Shown here piece by piece: positions 29,701 through 37,298 of a stretch of 64,000 nucleotides of DNA. A program made the position numbers and the translations under genes. Position 1 is the first letter of the stretch. The number at the start of each line of letters is the position of its first letter. Source of the stretch: Methanobrevibacter sp. (GTDB lineage: Archaea; Methanobacteriota; Methanobacteria; Methanobacteriales; Methanobacteriaceae); contig JAFUIW010000116.1 of NCBI GenBank assembly GCA_017473945.1, forward strand, positions 22,144-86,143. Reading direction: 5' to 3'. The notes under the pieces are model-generated. The model made no database searches. It was not told where the DNA came from and worked only from the letters and a program-made list of their open reading frames with translations.

Positions 29701-30435
29701 ATGATTTCAAAAAATAGTATTAACCATATTGTACATAAACTTCACCTTGATGATTTTGTTAAATCTCAAAGGGAGTTTTTAAAAGACAATAAAGGAGGAT
29801 TTTTAATACCCATTGAAGCGAAAGTCACTGATGAGGAATATAAAAGATATCGCAATCTTCCAATTGACTGGTCACTTTCACCAATAACAAGTGACGACTT
29901 GCCAGATGAATTTTCCGAAAAGGCAGTCAAAACAGTGGACATGTTTCGTAGGAAAACTCATAATTTAGATATTGAATGTATGATTTACTTTGATATTGAA
30001 ACGGGAAATATTGTTTCTTGTAATTTTGCAGATAAAAATAAACCTGACGAAGTTTCTGGTGAGATTTATGCAGATGTTTTAAAAAATATGCATATTTCTT
30101 CTGTTCATAATCGTCCAAAGCAGTTTTATTCTCCTCCTTCATGTAAAAATTTTGAGATGTTAAGCCTAGATTTTGAGGAATATGAATTAATTTTTTCTCA
30201 AAGAGAATTATGGATTTTAGAATCAAAAGAAATGGTAAGTGATGAAAAAATTAAAAATATTCGTAAAAATGCTAAGGAGTATTTTGATTTTATTTCAGAA
30301 AATACTCACGTTGATTTAGAAAAAAATTATTTAATAATTGATAATATGGATTTTTTATATGGAAATTTTTTGTTAGATTATTTAAATAATGATTTTGATA
30401 ATATTAAATTAACTAGGAGGTATTTGGATGGATAA
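29701..30435 (+). CDS. unknown protein with degenerate JAB/MPN-like motif
   Basis: 244 residues. The central segment (about 100-180) has the layout of a JAB/MPN metallopeptidase: strand MIYFDIETG, then SSVHNRP, a spacer, SPPSCKN, and two more strands ending LIFSQRELWIL. In active JAB enzymes the pattern is HNHP...SPxD; here the second His is Arg and the Asp is Asn, so metal binding is probably lost. C-terminal part is charged and helical. It overlaps the next gene by 8 nt, so the two are coupled. Leaderless start likely. Function not recognised. Confidence 0.5.
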   Translation: MISKNSINHIVHKLHLDDFVKSQREFLKDNKGGFLIPIEAKVTDEEYKRYRNLPIDWSLSPITSDDLPDEFSEKAVKTVDMFRRKTHNLDIECMIYFDIETGNIVSCNFADKNKPDEVSGEIYADVLKNMHISSVHNRPKQFYSPPSCKNFEMLSLDFEEYELIFSQRELWILESKEMVSDEKIKNIRKNAKEYFDFISENTHVDLEKNYLIIDNMDFLYGNFLLDYLNNDFDNIKLTRRYLDG

Positions 30436-30649
30436 ATATGAGGAATTAGGAGAACCTACTAAAGTAATGCGGGATGCAGGTTATAGTAAAATCAAATCTA
30501 TTTCTCCAAAAAATAAACGGGAAATTCAAGAAAGGATTGAAAATCCTAATATTGTCACGGGAAACTATAAACTTAAGGAATTATTTTCCAAAAGAGGCAT
30601 AACTGTCATTCCTGATAAAATGACAATGTGGTATCAATTTACAGAATAA
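30428..30649 (+). CDS. small unknown protein coupled to the preceding gene
   Basis: 73 residues, basic and soluble (KIKSISPKNKREIQERIE). The ATG at 30428 follows AGGAGG (30415-30420) by 7 nt and overlaps the previous gene by 8 nt. The two-gene layout of a larger protein followed by a small one resembles toxin/immunity or toxin/antitoxin pairs, but nothing in the sequence proves that. Function not recognised. Confidence 0.5.
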   Translation: MDKYEELGEPTKVMRDAGYSKIKSISPKNKREIQERIENPNIVTGNYKLKELFSKRGITVIPDKMTMWYQFTE

Positions 30650-30679
30650 TTAAAAAATAGGTTTTAGGAGTTAATTCTC

Positions 30680-31297
30680 CTAAAAATCTTTCTCATCAAA
30701 CTCGATTCCGTCTTTAAATTCGATTTTATCGTCTTCAATTCCGACTAAATCTTTAAATTCTTTCATCTTAAGTGTTTCTTTTTTGTGTTCTAAAAATCCA
30801 TAGACTGACTTGTGTCTAGATCCGTTTAAAATCATTTCGAGGGCTTCCTTTGCAATCATGATGTTGTCCATTTCACCGATCAATGAAACTGTTTTACCAT
30901 AAACCGCCATATCCACTTCAGCCATTTCCATGATTATTTCACGTGTTTTTCCATCTTTTCCTATGATTCTGCCTTTGTATCTTGCAAGGGCCTTTTTGGA
31001 TTTTCCTATGTATAATGGTAAGCTTAATACTTCCAGATAAATGTCATCGCTGACTAATTTTAAAGCAATTTCAGGATTGAATCCACGAGCCACTGCCTTA
31101 ACGATGTGATTTGCATTCCAGACTCCTAACGGATCTTCCATGTCTTCTCGAGGTGTAATGTATACTGTACCGTCATCACTGTCAATGTCTAACATGGTTC
31201 CGGTAGCGTTTTCAATGGATTTTTTAACTTTTCCGTTGCTTCCGATTAATGCCCCTACTCTGTTTTGAGGTATTTTCAAATAATCTGTTTCCGGCAT
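30680..31297 (-). CDS. KH-domain RNA-binding protein (Pno1/Dim2-like)
   Basis: 205 residues with two KH domains: first GALIGSNGKVKKSIENATG (about 14-32), second GRIIGKDGKTREIIMEMAEV (about 110-130), both with the GxxG loop. This is the archaeal relative of Dim2/Pno1, which binds the 3' end of small-subunit rRNA during maturation. In many archaea the gene lies next to eIF1A and RIO1; here those two are about 13 kb away at 43.9-45.0 kb, separated by the accessory island and other genes. Confidence 0.85.
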   Translation of the reverse strand: MPETDYLKIPQNRVGALIGSNGKVKKSIENATGTMLDIDSDDGTVYITPREDMEDPLGVWNANHIVKAVARGFNPEIALKLVSDDIYLEVLSLPLYIGKSKKALARYKGRIIGKDGKTREIIMEMAEVDMAVYGKTVSLIGEMDNIMIAKEALEMILNGSRHKSVYGFLEHKKETLKMKEFKDLVGIEDDKIEFKDGIEFDEKDF

Positions 31298-31447
31298 TTT
31301 ATCACCTTTAATTTAATTAGAATTAATAATATTTATTTAATTTTAAATTTTTAAATGTTTTTGTTAAAAAGAATATTATTAAACATTTAGAATAAGTGAG
31401 TATTTAACTTTGCGGTTTTAATGTTGTAAAAAAAAGAATCTTTAATT

Positions 31448-31481
31448 ATAGCACTGGACGTGTTTTGGTTTCCAGTGCTAT
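31448..31481 (-). terminator. hairpin plus T run, distal terminator of mtrH
   Basis: Perfect 11-bp stem ATAGCACTGGA / TCCAGTGCTAT (31448-31458 and 31471-31481) with a 12-base loop. Read on the minus strand it is followed after about 12 nt by a run of eight T, fitting a terminator for mtrH. Confidence 0.6.
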
Positions 31482-31514
31482 TTGGTATTTTGGATTAATG
31501 TTTAGATTTGTTTG

Positions 31515-31542
31515 CAATATCCATTTGGTGCTTTGGATATTG
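31515..31542 (-). other. second hairpin in the mtrH 3' region
   Basis: Perfect 9-bp stem CAATATCCA / TGGATATTG (31515-31523 and 31534-31542), 10-base loop. It lies about 50 nt after the mtrH stop, before the distal hairpin. May stabilise the mRNA 3' end. Confidence 0.5.
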
Positions 31543-31589
31543 AGAACAAATTGATGTCGAGGTTTGAAAACGGTTTATTTTTGATAAGG

Positions 31590-32528
31590 TTATAACAATT
31601 TGTTCATTGGGTGGTAATCAACAGGTTCGGTTCCTAAAGGTTTTGCAGCTTCTGAGATGAACATATCTGTTTGAGCTACTGCAGGGAACGCGATTTTTGC
31701 GTTTTCAATAGGTCCAAAGAGAACGAAGTCCCCACCACACATTACCTGTACAATGTTTGCACCGATGTCACAAACGGTAAATGCGGTTTTGTTTCCTTCT
31801 TTTTTGTATTCTCTTAACCAGTCCCATGCGGATGGAACGTTGTGAATACCTGATCCTACAGGGTATCCCCATTTAGCTTTTTCTGCAAAGGAAGTTCTTG
31901 CAGCAATACCTGCACCTTGACCTAAAGGAGTTACTGCTGTGTCCATCATAAATCTATCAATTCCACATTCTTCAGCTACTTCAAGTAAACCTTTTTCGTA
32001 TGCACCGTCATCTCCATCTTCCCACATTGCCATTTTACCTTCAACGGTAGCATTCATTGGGTTGAATCCTAAGATGATAGAAGCAGAAATGTCTGTTGCA
32101 GCGAGTGCATCCAATTCAGCTTTATCTGCAGCCATGTTGATTGAATTGTAAATAGCTCTTTCTGTTAATCCTACTTCGTCGGAATATTGTGCACCAGCAA
32201 CCCTGGCGTCACCTGAAGTTGAATCTATAAGGAACGGAGCGTCACAAATTTCACCAATATATTCAATGTATTTTGGAAGTGCTTCTACAGTTTGACCGAA
32301 AACTTGAACAATGTATGGGTTACCGGTTACATCGGAAATGGAAGCCATATCATTAACTAGTTGTTCGGCTTTTGCTTTGTCGAAGTCTCCTGTTAATTCA
32401 TCGTTAAGAATGTTGTGTCCACCGTAGAAAATAGTTCCTGCTAGTACAGTAGGGTATTCTCCAGGTTGTCCACCCATTTTGACTCCTGCGAAGTCAAAAA
32501 CTTCTTGTTCTTTATCAAATTTAAACAT
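31590..32528 (-). CDS. mtrH: tetrahydromethanopterin S-methyltransferase subunit H, stand-alone
   Basis: 312 residues, full length and close to MtrH of the Na+-pumping methyltransferase: FDFAGVKMGGQPGEYPTVLAGTIFYGGH, DSTSGDARVAGAQY, PLGQGAGIAARTSF and GSGIHNVPSAWDWL. MtrH moves the methyl group from methyl-H4MPT to the corrinoid of MtrA. In Methanobacteriales mtrH is normally last in mtrEDCBAFGH; here no other mtr gene is near and the gene has its own promoter (TATA-like stretch near 32571-32582) and GAGG site. It is either a second copy or a relocated one. Confidence 0.92.
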   Translation of the reverse strand: MFKFDKEQEVFDFAGVKMGGQPGEYPTVLAGTIFYGGHNILNDELTGDFDKAKAEQLVNDMASISDVTGNPYIVQVFGQTVEALPKYIEYIGEICDAPFLIDSTSGDARVAGAQYSDEVGLTERAIYNSINMAADKAELDALAATDISASIILGFNPMNATVEGKMAMWEDGDDGAYEKGLLEVAEECGIDRFMMDTAVTPLGQGAGIAARTSFAEKAKWGYPVGSGIHNVPSAWDWLREYKKEGNKTAFTVCDIGANIVQVMCGGDFVLFGPIENAKIAFPAVAQTDMFISEAAKPLGTEPVDYHPMNKLL

Positions 32529-33070
32529 TTAAATAAACCTCTATATTTTTCGACTTAACTTTTCAATTTTATTTTATAAAAAATTAAAGCTAAGTCTATA
32601 AAAGTTCTTTTTTTAATTATATATAAATTTATCTATACAATTCACTAATTTATAATATATTTTTAATAATACTGTTTAATTTTTAAAATAATAATTTTAT
32701 AGTTTTTAAATAAAGAAAAATTTATTTTAAATCAATATCTATTGAAAAAAAGTAATATTCTTTTTATATTCATGAATTGCTTTTGAAAAACTCAATTGAT
32801 TTTATTAATCATTATTAATCATGATTGTCTAATTATATTTAAAATTTGATTAGATATTTGTGAAATATGAATTTTAATATTGTTTTAAGGGTTATAACTA
32901 ATTTTAATTGATAAAATTATTTGTTTTATCATGTCAAAATAATTATTTTTAAAAATAAAAGTCAAATATTTGTTAAAAATATATTACAAAAATGAATGTC
33001 ATGAAGATGGCAATTATTTAGTAAAGTTTGTCAACAAATTGATTTTCATTGGCATGAAGAATATTTGCCA
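32529..33070. other. AT-rich intergenic region between BASS gene and mtrH
   Basis: 542 bases, more than 80 percent A/T by eye. The left part holds the mtrH promoter (minus strand). The right end has an imperfect 13-bp inverted repeat GATGGCAA / TTGCCATC (33006-33013 and 33065-33072) that reaches into the BASS stop codon and may end that transcript. No gene was found in the rest. Confidence 0.5.
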
Positions 33071-34012
33071 TCATGATTGATATTTTCTGAATGCATAGGC
33101 AAGAATTGATCCTGCAAAATTCTGCCAGACGGAATAGAGTGCTCCCGGAACTGTTGCCTGGGATAAGTTTGGAAAATGGGTTTTTGCAAGGCTGGTTGAC
33201 AAGCCTGAATTTTGAAATGCCAGTTCGATAGCTACTGTAATTATCTGTTTTCTGTCCATTCCTGCAAGGTGGCCAATTCCAAATCCAATTAACATTGAAA
33301 TGAAATATTGTAAGATGATAATTATGAGTATTACAGTGGATGAAGTTAAAATGGCCTGTTTATTTGTACCGATTACTCCTGCAACTATTAAACAAACTAC
33401 AATGGATGATACTGTAGGCAAATAGACTTTTAATTTTTCACAAAAGTCAGGGAATTTGTAATTCAGGATTAAACCTAAAATAATCGGAACAATCACTATT
33501 TGTACAATTGAAATGAACATATCAACCGGATTGAAATGAATTTGATTGCCTATTAAGAGTAATGTGATTATTGGGGTTAATATGGGTGAAATCACGGTGG
33601 AGACTGCAGTCAAAGAAACGGACAGGGCAACGTCTCCTTTTGCAATAAAAGTAATGACATCAGATGCGGTTCCTCCGGGCACTGTTCCAACAAGAATGAG
33701 GCCGACTGTCAAAGCAGTATCAAGAGAAAAAGCGCTTGCAAGAGCAAATGCTATAATGGGCATTATTATATACTGTGATGAAATTCCAACTGATATTACT
33801 TTAGGATTTTTGAACACGTTAATGAAATCGTCCACTTTCAAGGTGGTTCCCATTGTAAAAAGAACAATGCTTAAAAGTAAATTGATAATGTTGATGCCAT
33901 TATATTCACTTAAAACCCATTTAAATGAATTTGGATAAACTAATGAAATGGCAACAGCCACCAAAATCACTATAAAAAAATATTTTTCGATAAATTCAAA
34001 AATCCTTTTCAT
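33071..34012 (-). CDS. BASS-family (bile acid:sodium symporter) transporter
   Basis: 313 residues, about ten membrane helices throughout. The crossover region LVGTVPGGTASDVITFIAKGDVALSVSLTAVSTVISP is characteristic of the bile acid:Na+ symporter superfamily (PF01758), which in microbes moves organic acids such as pantoate or pyruvate rather than bile acids. Substrate here is unknown. Stand-alone minus-strand gene at the left border of the accessory island. Confidence 0.85.
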   Translation of the reverse strand: MKRIFEFIEKYFFIVILVAVAISLVYPNSFKWVLSEYNGINIINLLLSIVLFTMGTTLKVDDFINVFKNPKVISVGISSQYIIMPIIAFALASAFSLDTALTVGLILVGTVPGGTASDVITFIAKGDVALSVSLTAVSTVISPILTPIITLLLIGNQIHFNPVDMFISIVQIVIVPIILGLILNYKFPDFCEKLKVYLPTVSSIVVCLIVAGVIGTNKQAILTSSTVILIIIILQYFISMLIGFGIGHLAGMDRKQIITVAIELAFQNSGLSTSLAKTHFPNLSQATVPGALYSVWQNFAGSILAYAFRKYQS

Positions 34013-34081
34013 ATTTCAATTTTTGATTTTTAAGGTTAAAAAGGTATTGATATAAAAATGAGTTGGGATTAGTATAAATTA

Positions 34082-34107
34082 ATCTAAAACTTAGGGTTGA
34101 CATATTC
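34082..34107. repeat. copy 1 of the rio1 3'-end sequence (attL-like)
   Basis: 26 bases equal to the rio1 end at 43919-43944 except two positions. Read on the minus strand it would encode Glu-Tyr-Val-Asn-Pro-Lys-Phe-stop, the exact C-terminus of the Rio1 protein, yet no rio1 gene is attached here. Similarity to copy 2 continues for about 50 bases to the right (to about 34160). Confidence 0.75.
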
Positions 34108-34260
34108 TGTAAGAAAGATGTTTTACTAATACTTTCTGTAACATTTGTCTGAATAAAGTTTGGATTATTTGTTTAATTAACTTAGTGCATAAAAAAATAT
34201 TTATTTAATATAAAATTAAAAGTAAATATTAATCAGATTAATTTTCATTAGGTGTTTTTA

Positions 34261-34554
34261 ATGATATTTACTATTGAAGAAATCACAAAAAGAACCATTC
34301 CAATAGCCATTAAGCATGGGGTTAATAGGTTATGCCTTTTTGGGTCTTATGCTAGAAATGAGGCAAGTGATGAAAGTGATTTGGACTTCATAATGGATGA
34401 TGGGGATGTGACTTCTTTAATTAAATATATGTCTTTTGTTCAAGACTTGGAAGATGAATTTAAATGTCATGTTGATTTGGTTTCATCATGCAGTCATAAT
34501 AAGGAATTTTTAAACAAAATCAAAAAAGATGTGGTTATAATCTATGAACGCTAA
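34261..34554 (+). CDS. mntA: MntA-type nucleotidyltransferase antitoxin
   Basis: 97 residues, minimal nucleotidyltransferase fold with GSYARNEASDESDLDFIM, the GS...DxD catalytic motif. In MntA/HepT systems this protein AMPylates a tyrosine of the HepT RNase and neutralises it. AGGTG (34250-34254) supports the ATG at 34261 over a GTG at 34252. The HepT-like frame begins 11 nt before its stop. All catalytic residues look intact, unlike the partner. Confidence 0.85.
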   Translation: MIFTIEEITKRTIPIAIKHGVNRLCLFGSYARNEASDESDLDFIMDDGDVTSLIKYMSFVQDLEDEFKCHVDLVSSCSHNKEFLNKIKKDVVIIYER

Positions 34555-34878
34555 AGATGAAAAACATATTAAGAAAATCATAGAATACTGTGAAGCGACA
34601 GCAAGTGATATTGAGTATTTGGTGATGATTTTAATGAATACTTAACCAATGATCATTACCAAAGAGCATGTGCGTTTAATATTATCCAAATTGGAGAGTA
34701 TATTGGCAGATTGTCCGATGAGTTCAAAGACCAGCATCCTGAAATAGCTTGGAATAGTTTAAAAGCAATGAGAAATATTCATGCTCATGATTATGAAAAT
34801 GTTATTGAGCATTTGGTTTGGGAAACTATGAAAGTGGAGCTTCCAGAACTTAAGGAATATTTGAAAAAATTATTATAG
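34544..34878 (+). pseudogene. hepT: HepT-family toxin gene with a frameshift
   Basis: The frame starting at 34544 reads MNAKDEKHIKKIIEYC... and fails after 33 codons. A one-base shift at about 34618-34621 (TATTTGG context) restores a continuous frame GDDFNEYLTNDHY ... to the stop at 34878, total about 110 residues, the HepT (DUF86) size. The HEPN RNase motif is intact downstream of the lesion: RNIHAHDY (R-x-x-x-x-H type). A missing base relative to the ancestral gene is the simplest cause; slippage during translation or a sequencing error are alternatives. Confidence 0.8.
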
Positions 34879-34904
34879 TTTTAAAACTTCGGGCTAACAT
34901 ATTC
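34879..34904. repeat. copy 2 of the rio1 3'-end sequence
   Basis: 21 of 26 bases match copy 1 at 34082. Minus-strand reading gives Glu-Tyr-Val-Ser-Pro-Lys-Phe-stop. It begins directly after the hepT stop, so mntA-hepT is bracketed by copies 1 and 2 (offset 798 bases). The longer match GATGTTTTACTAAT continues at 34915. Confidence 0.65.
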
Positions 34905-35003
34905 TCATAGGAAAGATGTTTTACTAATGCTTTCTGTAACATTTTTCTGTAATAAAATTTTAAATTAATAATCTAATTAAATTTGCTTTTAAATTAATTT
35001 ATT

Positions 35004-35075
35004 TTATATATAAATGGTTTTTCCACTGCCGTTAGGCCCTGCAAAAACAATCACCTTAGGAAGCCTATTTTTCAT
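35004..35075 (-). pseudogene. N-terminal stub of a zeta-type toxin kinase
   Basis: 23 codons starting at the ATG ending at 35075 and stopping at 35004: it covers the first strand and P-loop VIVFAGPNGSGKT, the standard start of zeta-toxin/UDP-NAG-kinase-like proteins (usually about 200 residues), then breaks off. Start overlaps the stop of the upstream frame, as in epsilon/zeta-like pairs. Only the stub remains. Confidence 0.65.
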
Positions 35076-35280
35076 TTGGATAAACTCTCCTTCCATCGGG
35101 ATACTCAATATAAGATCTATCTGATTCATCATCATAACCTGCAATAGGAAGTTCTTTGATTTTACATATGTCTTGATCTATTTTAATTGATGCATTAAAT
35201 CTTTCAGTAAGCTCTTCATCAGATAGTTCATAGTAAATATTTGCAATATTATCAATTTTTGATTGAGCATTTGAGTATTT
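35065..35280 (-). pseudogene. remnant of the partner gene upstream of the zeta-type stub
   Basis: An open minus-strand frame of 71 codons without a start codon; an in-frame stop abuts at 35281-35283. It reads ...NIANIYYELSDEELTERFN... and ends ...GRRVYPNEK, acidic and helical, which fits a small antitoxin-like partner of a zeta kinase. The 5' end runs into the direct repeat at 35244-35309, so it was probably cut by the rearrangement that made the repeats. Confidence 0.5.
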
Positions 35281-35650
35281 TTATTGAGCAGTTTTTATTA
35301 TATTTATGAGTGATATTTTAGATAGTTTTTAATTTTTTTTATCTTTTTATCTATCATCTTTTTAATTATTTGTTAAAATTATATAAAAGAAATTTTCTCA
35401 TTATTTTCTACTTCGATTTTTAATAGATATTATCAATATTATCAATTTTTGATTGAGCATGTGAGTGTTTTTATTGAGCAGTTTTTAATTATATTTATGA
35501 TTAAAATTTTTGATAGTAACTAAATAAAATATAATTTAATTAATCTTATTTTTAATAATTTATTAAAACTATATAAAAGAAATTTTATAAATTATTGATG
35601 TTAGATTTCTTATAATTTTTTTCATATATTATCAATTTTTACAAATTTAT
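35244..35650. repeat. tandem direct repeats with a period of about 190 bp
   Basis: The sequence beginning CAATATTATCAATTTTTGAT at 35244 recurs at 35434, with about 60 of 66 bases shared; a further block (ATATAAAAGAAATTTT) recurs at 35381 and 35571, so the whole unit of 190 bases is duplicated with drift. A third partial copy of TATTATCAATTTTT is at 35637-35650. Function unknown: possibly duplicated promoter or gene debris. Confidence 0.65.
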
Positions 35651-35756
35651 TTCAAAATTTAAATTAAATTATTTGAGTGTTATATGTAACATAACTTCTA
35701 TTAATGTTATTTTTAACTATTTTAACAATTTTATAATTTTTTTTACTTACAAAATG

Positions 35757-35810
35757 TTTATATACTTTATAATTTAATATTATATTACTCAATACTTTAA
35801 ATAAAGTATT
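35757..35810 (+). promoter_or_regulatory. promoter and palindrome upstream of the DUF4062 gene
   Basis: TATA-like TTTATATA at 35757-35764, then a 9-bp inverted repeat AATACTTTA-AA-TAAAGTATT at 35791-35810, 47 bases ahead of the ATG. The palindrome is located where a repressor would cover the transcription start. Confidence 0.5.
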
Positions 35811-35856
35811 ATCATTTCAAGTGTATTTCTGACGTTTAATAAAGGAGGGTAGGACC

Positions 35857-37254
35857 ATGAAGTATAAAATTTTTGTTAGCAGTGTTAGAAGAGAATTTGA
35901 GCATGAGCGAAAGTTCATCAAGCAGGAAATTGAAAATGATTATATCCTAAACAAGTTTTTCGATGTTTTTCTTTATGAAGAGTTATCTGCATTGGGTGCT
36001 TCTCCTAAAGAGGTATATACTGAAGAAGCTATTAATTCAGATATTTACATTGGTTTGATTGGTTCAGATTATGGAAGTATTCTTGAATCTGGAATATCTC
36101 CAACAGAACTTGAATACGACCTCTATAACAAGACTCATAATGATGCATTAATTTATATTAAAGATGTTGAATTCAGAGAAGATAAAACTGAAGCATTCAT
36201 CAAAAAAGTCAGCAATCATAGCTATACTCGATTCAATAATAGATATGATTTGATGAATGCAATTAAAGAAAGTCTAGGCGATTTCATAGCCAAAAACTTG
36301 AGAAACTATAAAGCTTTCGACTCTGAAATACTGTTAAATTCTTCATGCGATGATGTGGATTTAGAGGCATTGGACATGTTTTTCAATGTATTGGATTATG
36401 AGCCTATTGAAAAGATAAGGGATGAAAAAGGATTGACAAAAGTCCTATCAACAATACGTGCCGGAGAATATGTGGATGGGGAATTCAGATTAAACACTGC
36501 AGGAGCATTATTCTTTGCCAAAGACATCTCAAAATTTAACTTATCACATCAAGTAAAAATGGTTCGCTTTTTTGACGATGAAGGAGTTAAAACATTCGAT
36601 AAAGCAGAATTCAACATGTCATTTTTAAAATTACTCAAAGAAGCAGAACTGTTCTTCAATAAAACTCTGGCGAATATCTCTCAAATTAAAGGCTTTAAAA
36701 GAGAAACAATTTATGAATACCCTTATGAAGCGATACGTGAAGCACTTGTAAATGCCCTAGCACATAGAGATTATACAATAACAACTGCTGCAATAACATT
36801 TTATATCTACAATGACCGTATTGAAATAAAAAGTCCCGGACGTTTGGTATACCCATTAACTGTAGAAAACTTGGAAGAAAATGAACCACTTCACAGAAAT
36901 GAAACAATATGCAACATATTTTCAAAAACAAAATACATGGAACATGTTGGAACAGGTATAAAACGCATGAAAGATGCAATGAGATTAAATGATTTGGAAG
37001 AACCGGAATTTATAGAATCTGAAGGATTTTTCAAGGTAATATTCAGATCCAATGAAAATGGTAATGGATTAAATTCACGTCAAAAACAATTCCTAAGAAT
37101 GAATGATGTTGGAGAAATTACAATTAAAGAATATATGGAAATATTTAGTGTTGTAAGAAATACTGCAACCAAAGATTTAAACGATTTGGTTGATATGAAG
37201 ATTGTAGATAAAATTAAAGATGGTGTGCGGTTTATTTATAGGAGAATTGATTAA
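35857..37254 (+). CDS. DUF4062 - GHKL ATPase - winged-helix protein
   Basis: 465 residues. Residues 2-95 match DUF4062 (KIFVSSVRREFEHERKFIK ... SDIYIGLIGSDYGS), a TIR-like alpha/beta domain common in defence and signalling NTPases. Residues about 285-400 match the RecG-C/Schlafen-associated ATPase (HATPase_c_4): YEAIREALVNALAHRDY (N box), IEIKSPGRL, and VGTGIKRMKDAM. The last 60 residues form a winged helix (ITIKEYMEIFSVVRNTATKDL). The usual AlbA_2 domain is replaced by DUF4062. Strong AAAGGAGG site before the ATG. Likely an NTP-dependent DNA-binding regulator or defence effector; activity not proven. Confidence 0.72.
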   Translation: MKYKIFVSSVRREFEHERKFIKQEIENDYILNKFFDVFLYEELSALGASPKEVYTEEAINSDIYIGLIGSDYGSILESGISPTELEYDLYNKTHNDALIYIKDVEFREDKTEAFIKKVSNHSYTRFNNRYDLMNAIKESLGDFIAKNLRNYKAFDSEILLNSSCDDVDLEALDMFFNVLDYEPIEKIRDEKGLTKVLSTIRAGEYVDGEFRLNTAGALFFAKDISKFNLSHQVKMVRFFDDEGVKTFDKAEFNMSFLKLLKEAELFFNKTLANISQIKGFKRETIYEYPYEAIREALVNALAHRDYTITTAAITFYIYNDRIEIKSPGRLVYPLTVENLEENEPLHRNETICNIFSKTKYMEHVGTGIKRMKDAMRLNDLEEPEFIESEGFFKVIFRSNENGNGLNSRQKQFLRMNDVGEITIKEYMEIFSVVRNTATKDLNDLVDMKIVDKIKDGVRFIYRRID

Positions 37255-37298
37255 TTGTATTAATAAAAAAGTCTATAAGTAATAGGGGTTAGAGAGTC

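Larger units (their letters stand above)
34905..35856. other. gene-poor stretch holding module debris and repeats
   Basis: About 950 bases between hepT and the DUF4062 gene. It holds the zeta-type stub, its partner remnant and the 190-bp repeats annotated separately. The right 200 bases are A/T-rich and carry the promoter of the 35,857 gene. No intact gene was found here. Confidence 0.6.

Noticed and set aside
31448..31542. A riboswitch controlling mtrH
   Set aside because: The hairpins lie downstream of the mtrH stop on the coding strand, and the distal one has a T run, so termination or 3' stability is the simpler reading.
34252..34260. GTG as the mntA start
   Set aside because: The GTG is part of the AGGTG ribosome site that correctly spaces the ATG at 34261.
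35244..35650. A CRISPR array or a chromosomal replication origin
   Set aside because: There are only two to three repeats with a long 190-base period and drift, not short regular repeats with unique spacers. No orc1/cdc6 gene or origin-recognition boxes are nearby.
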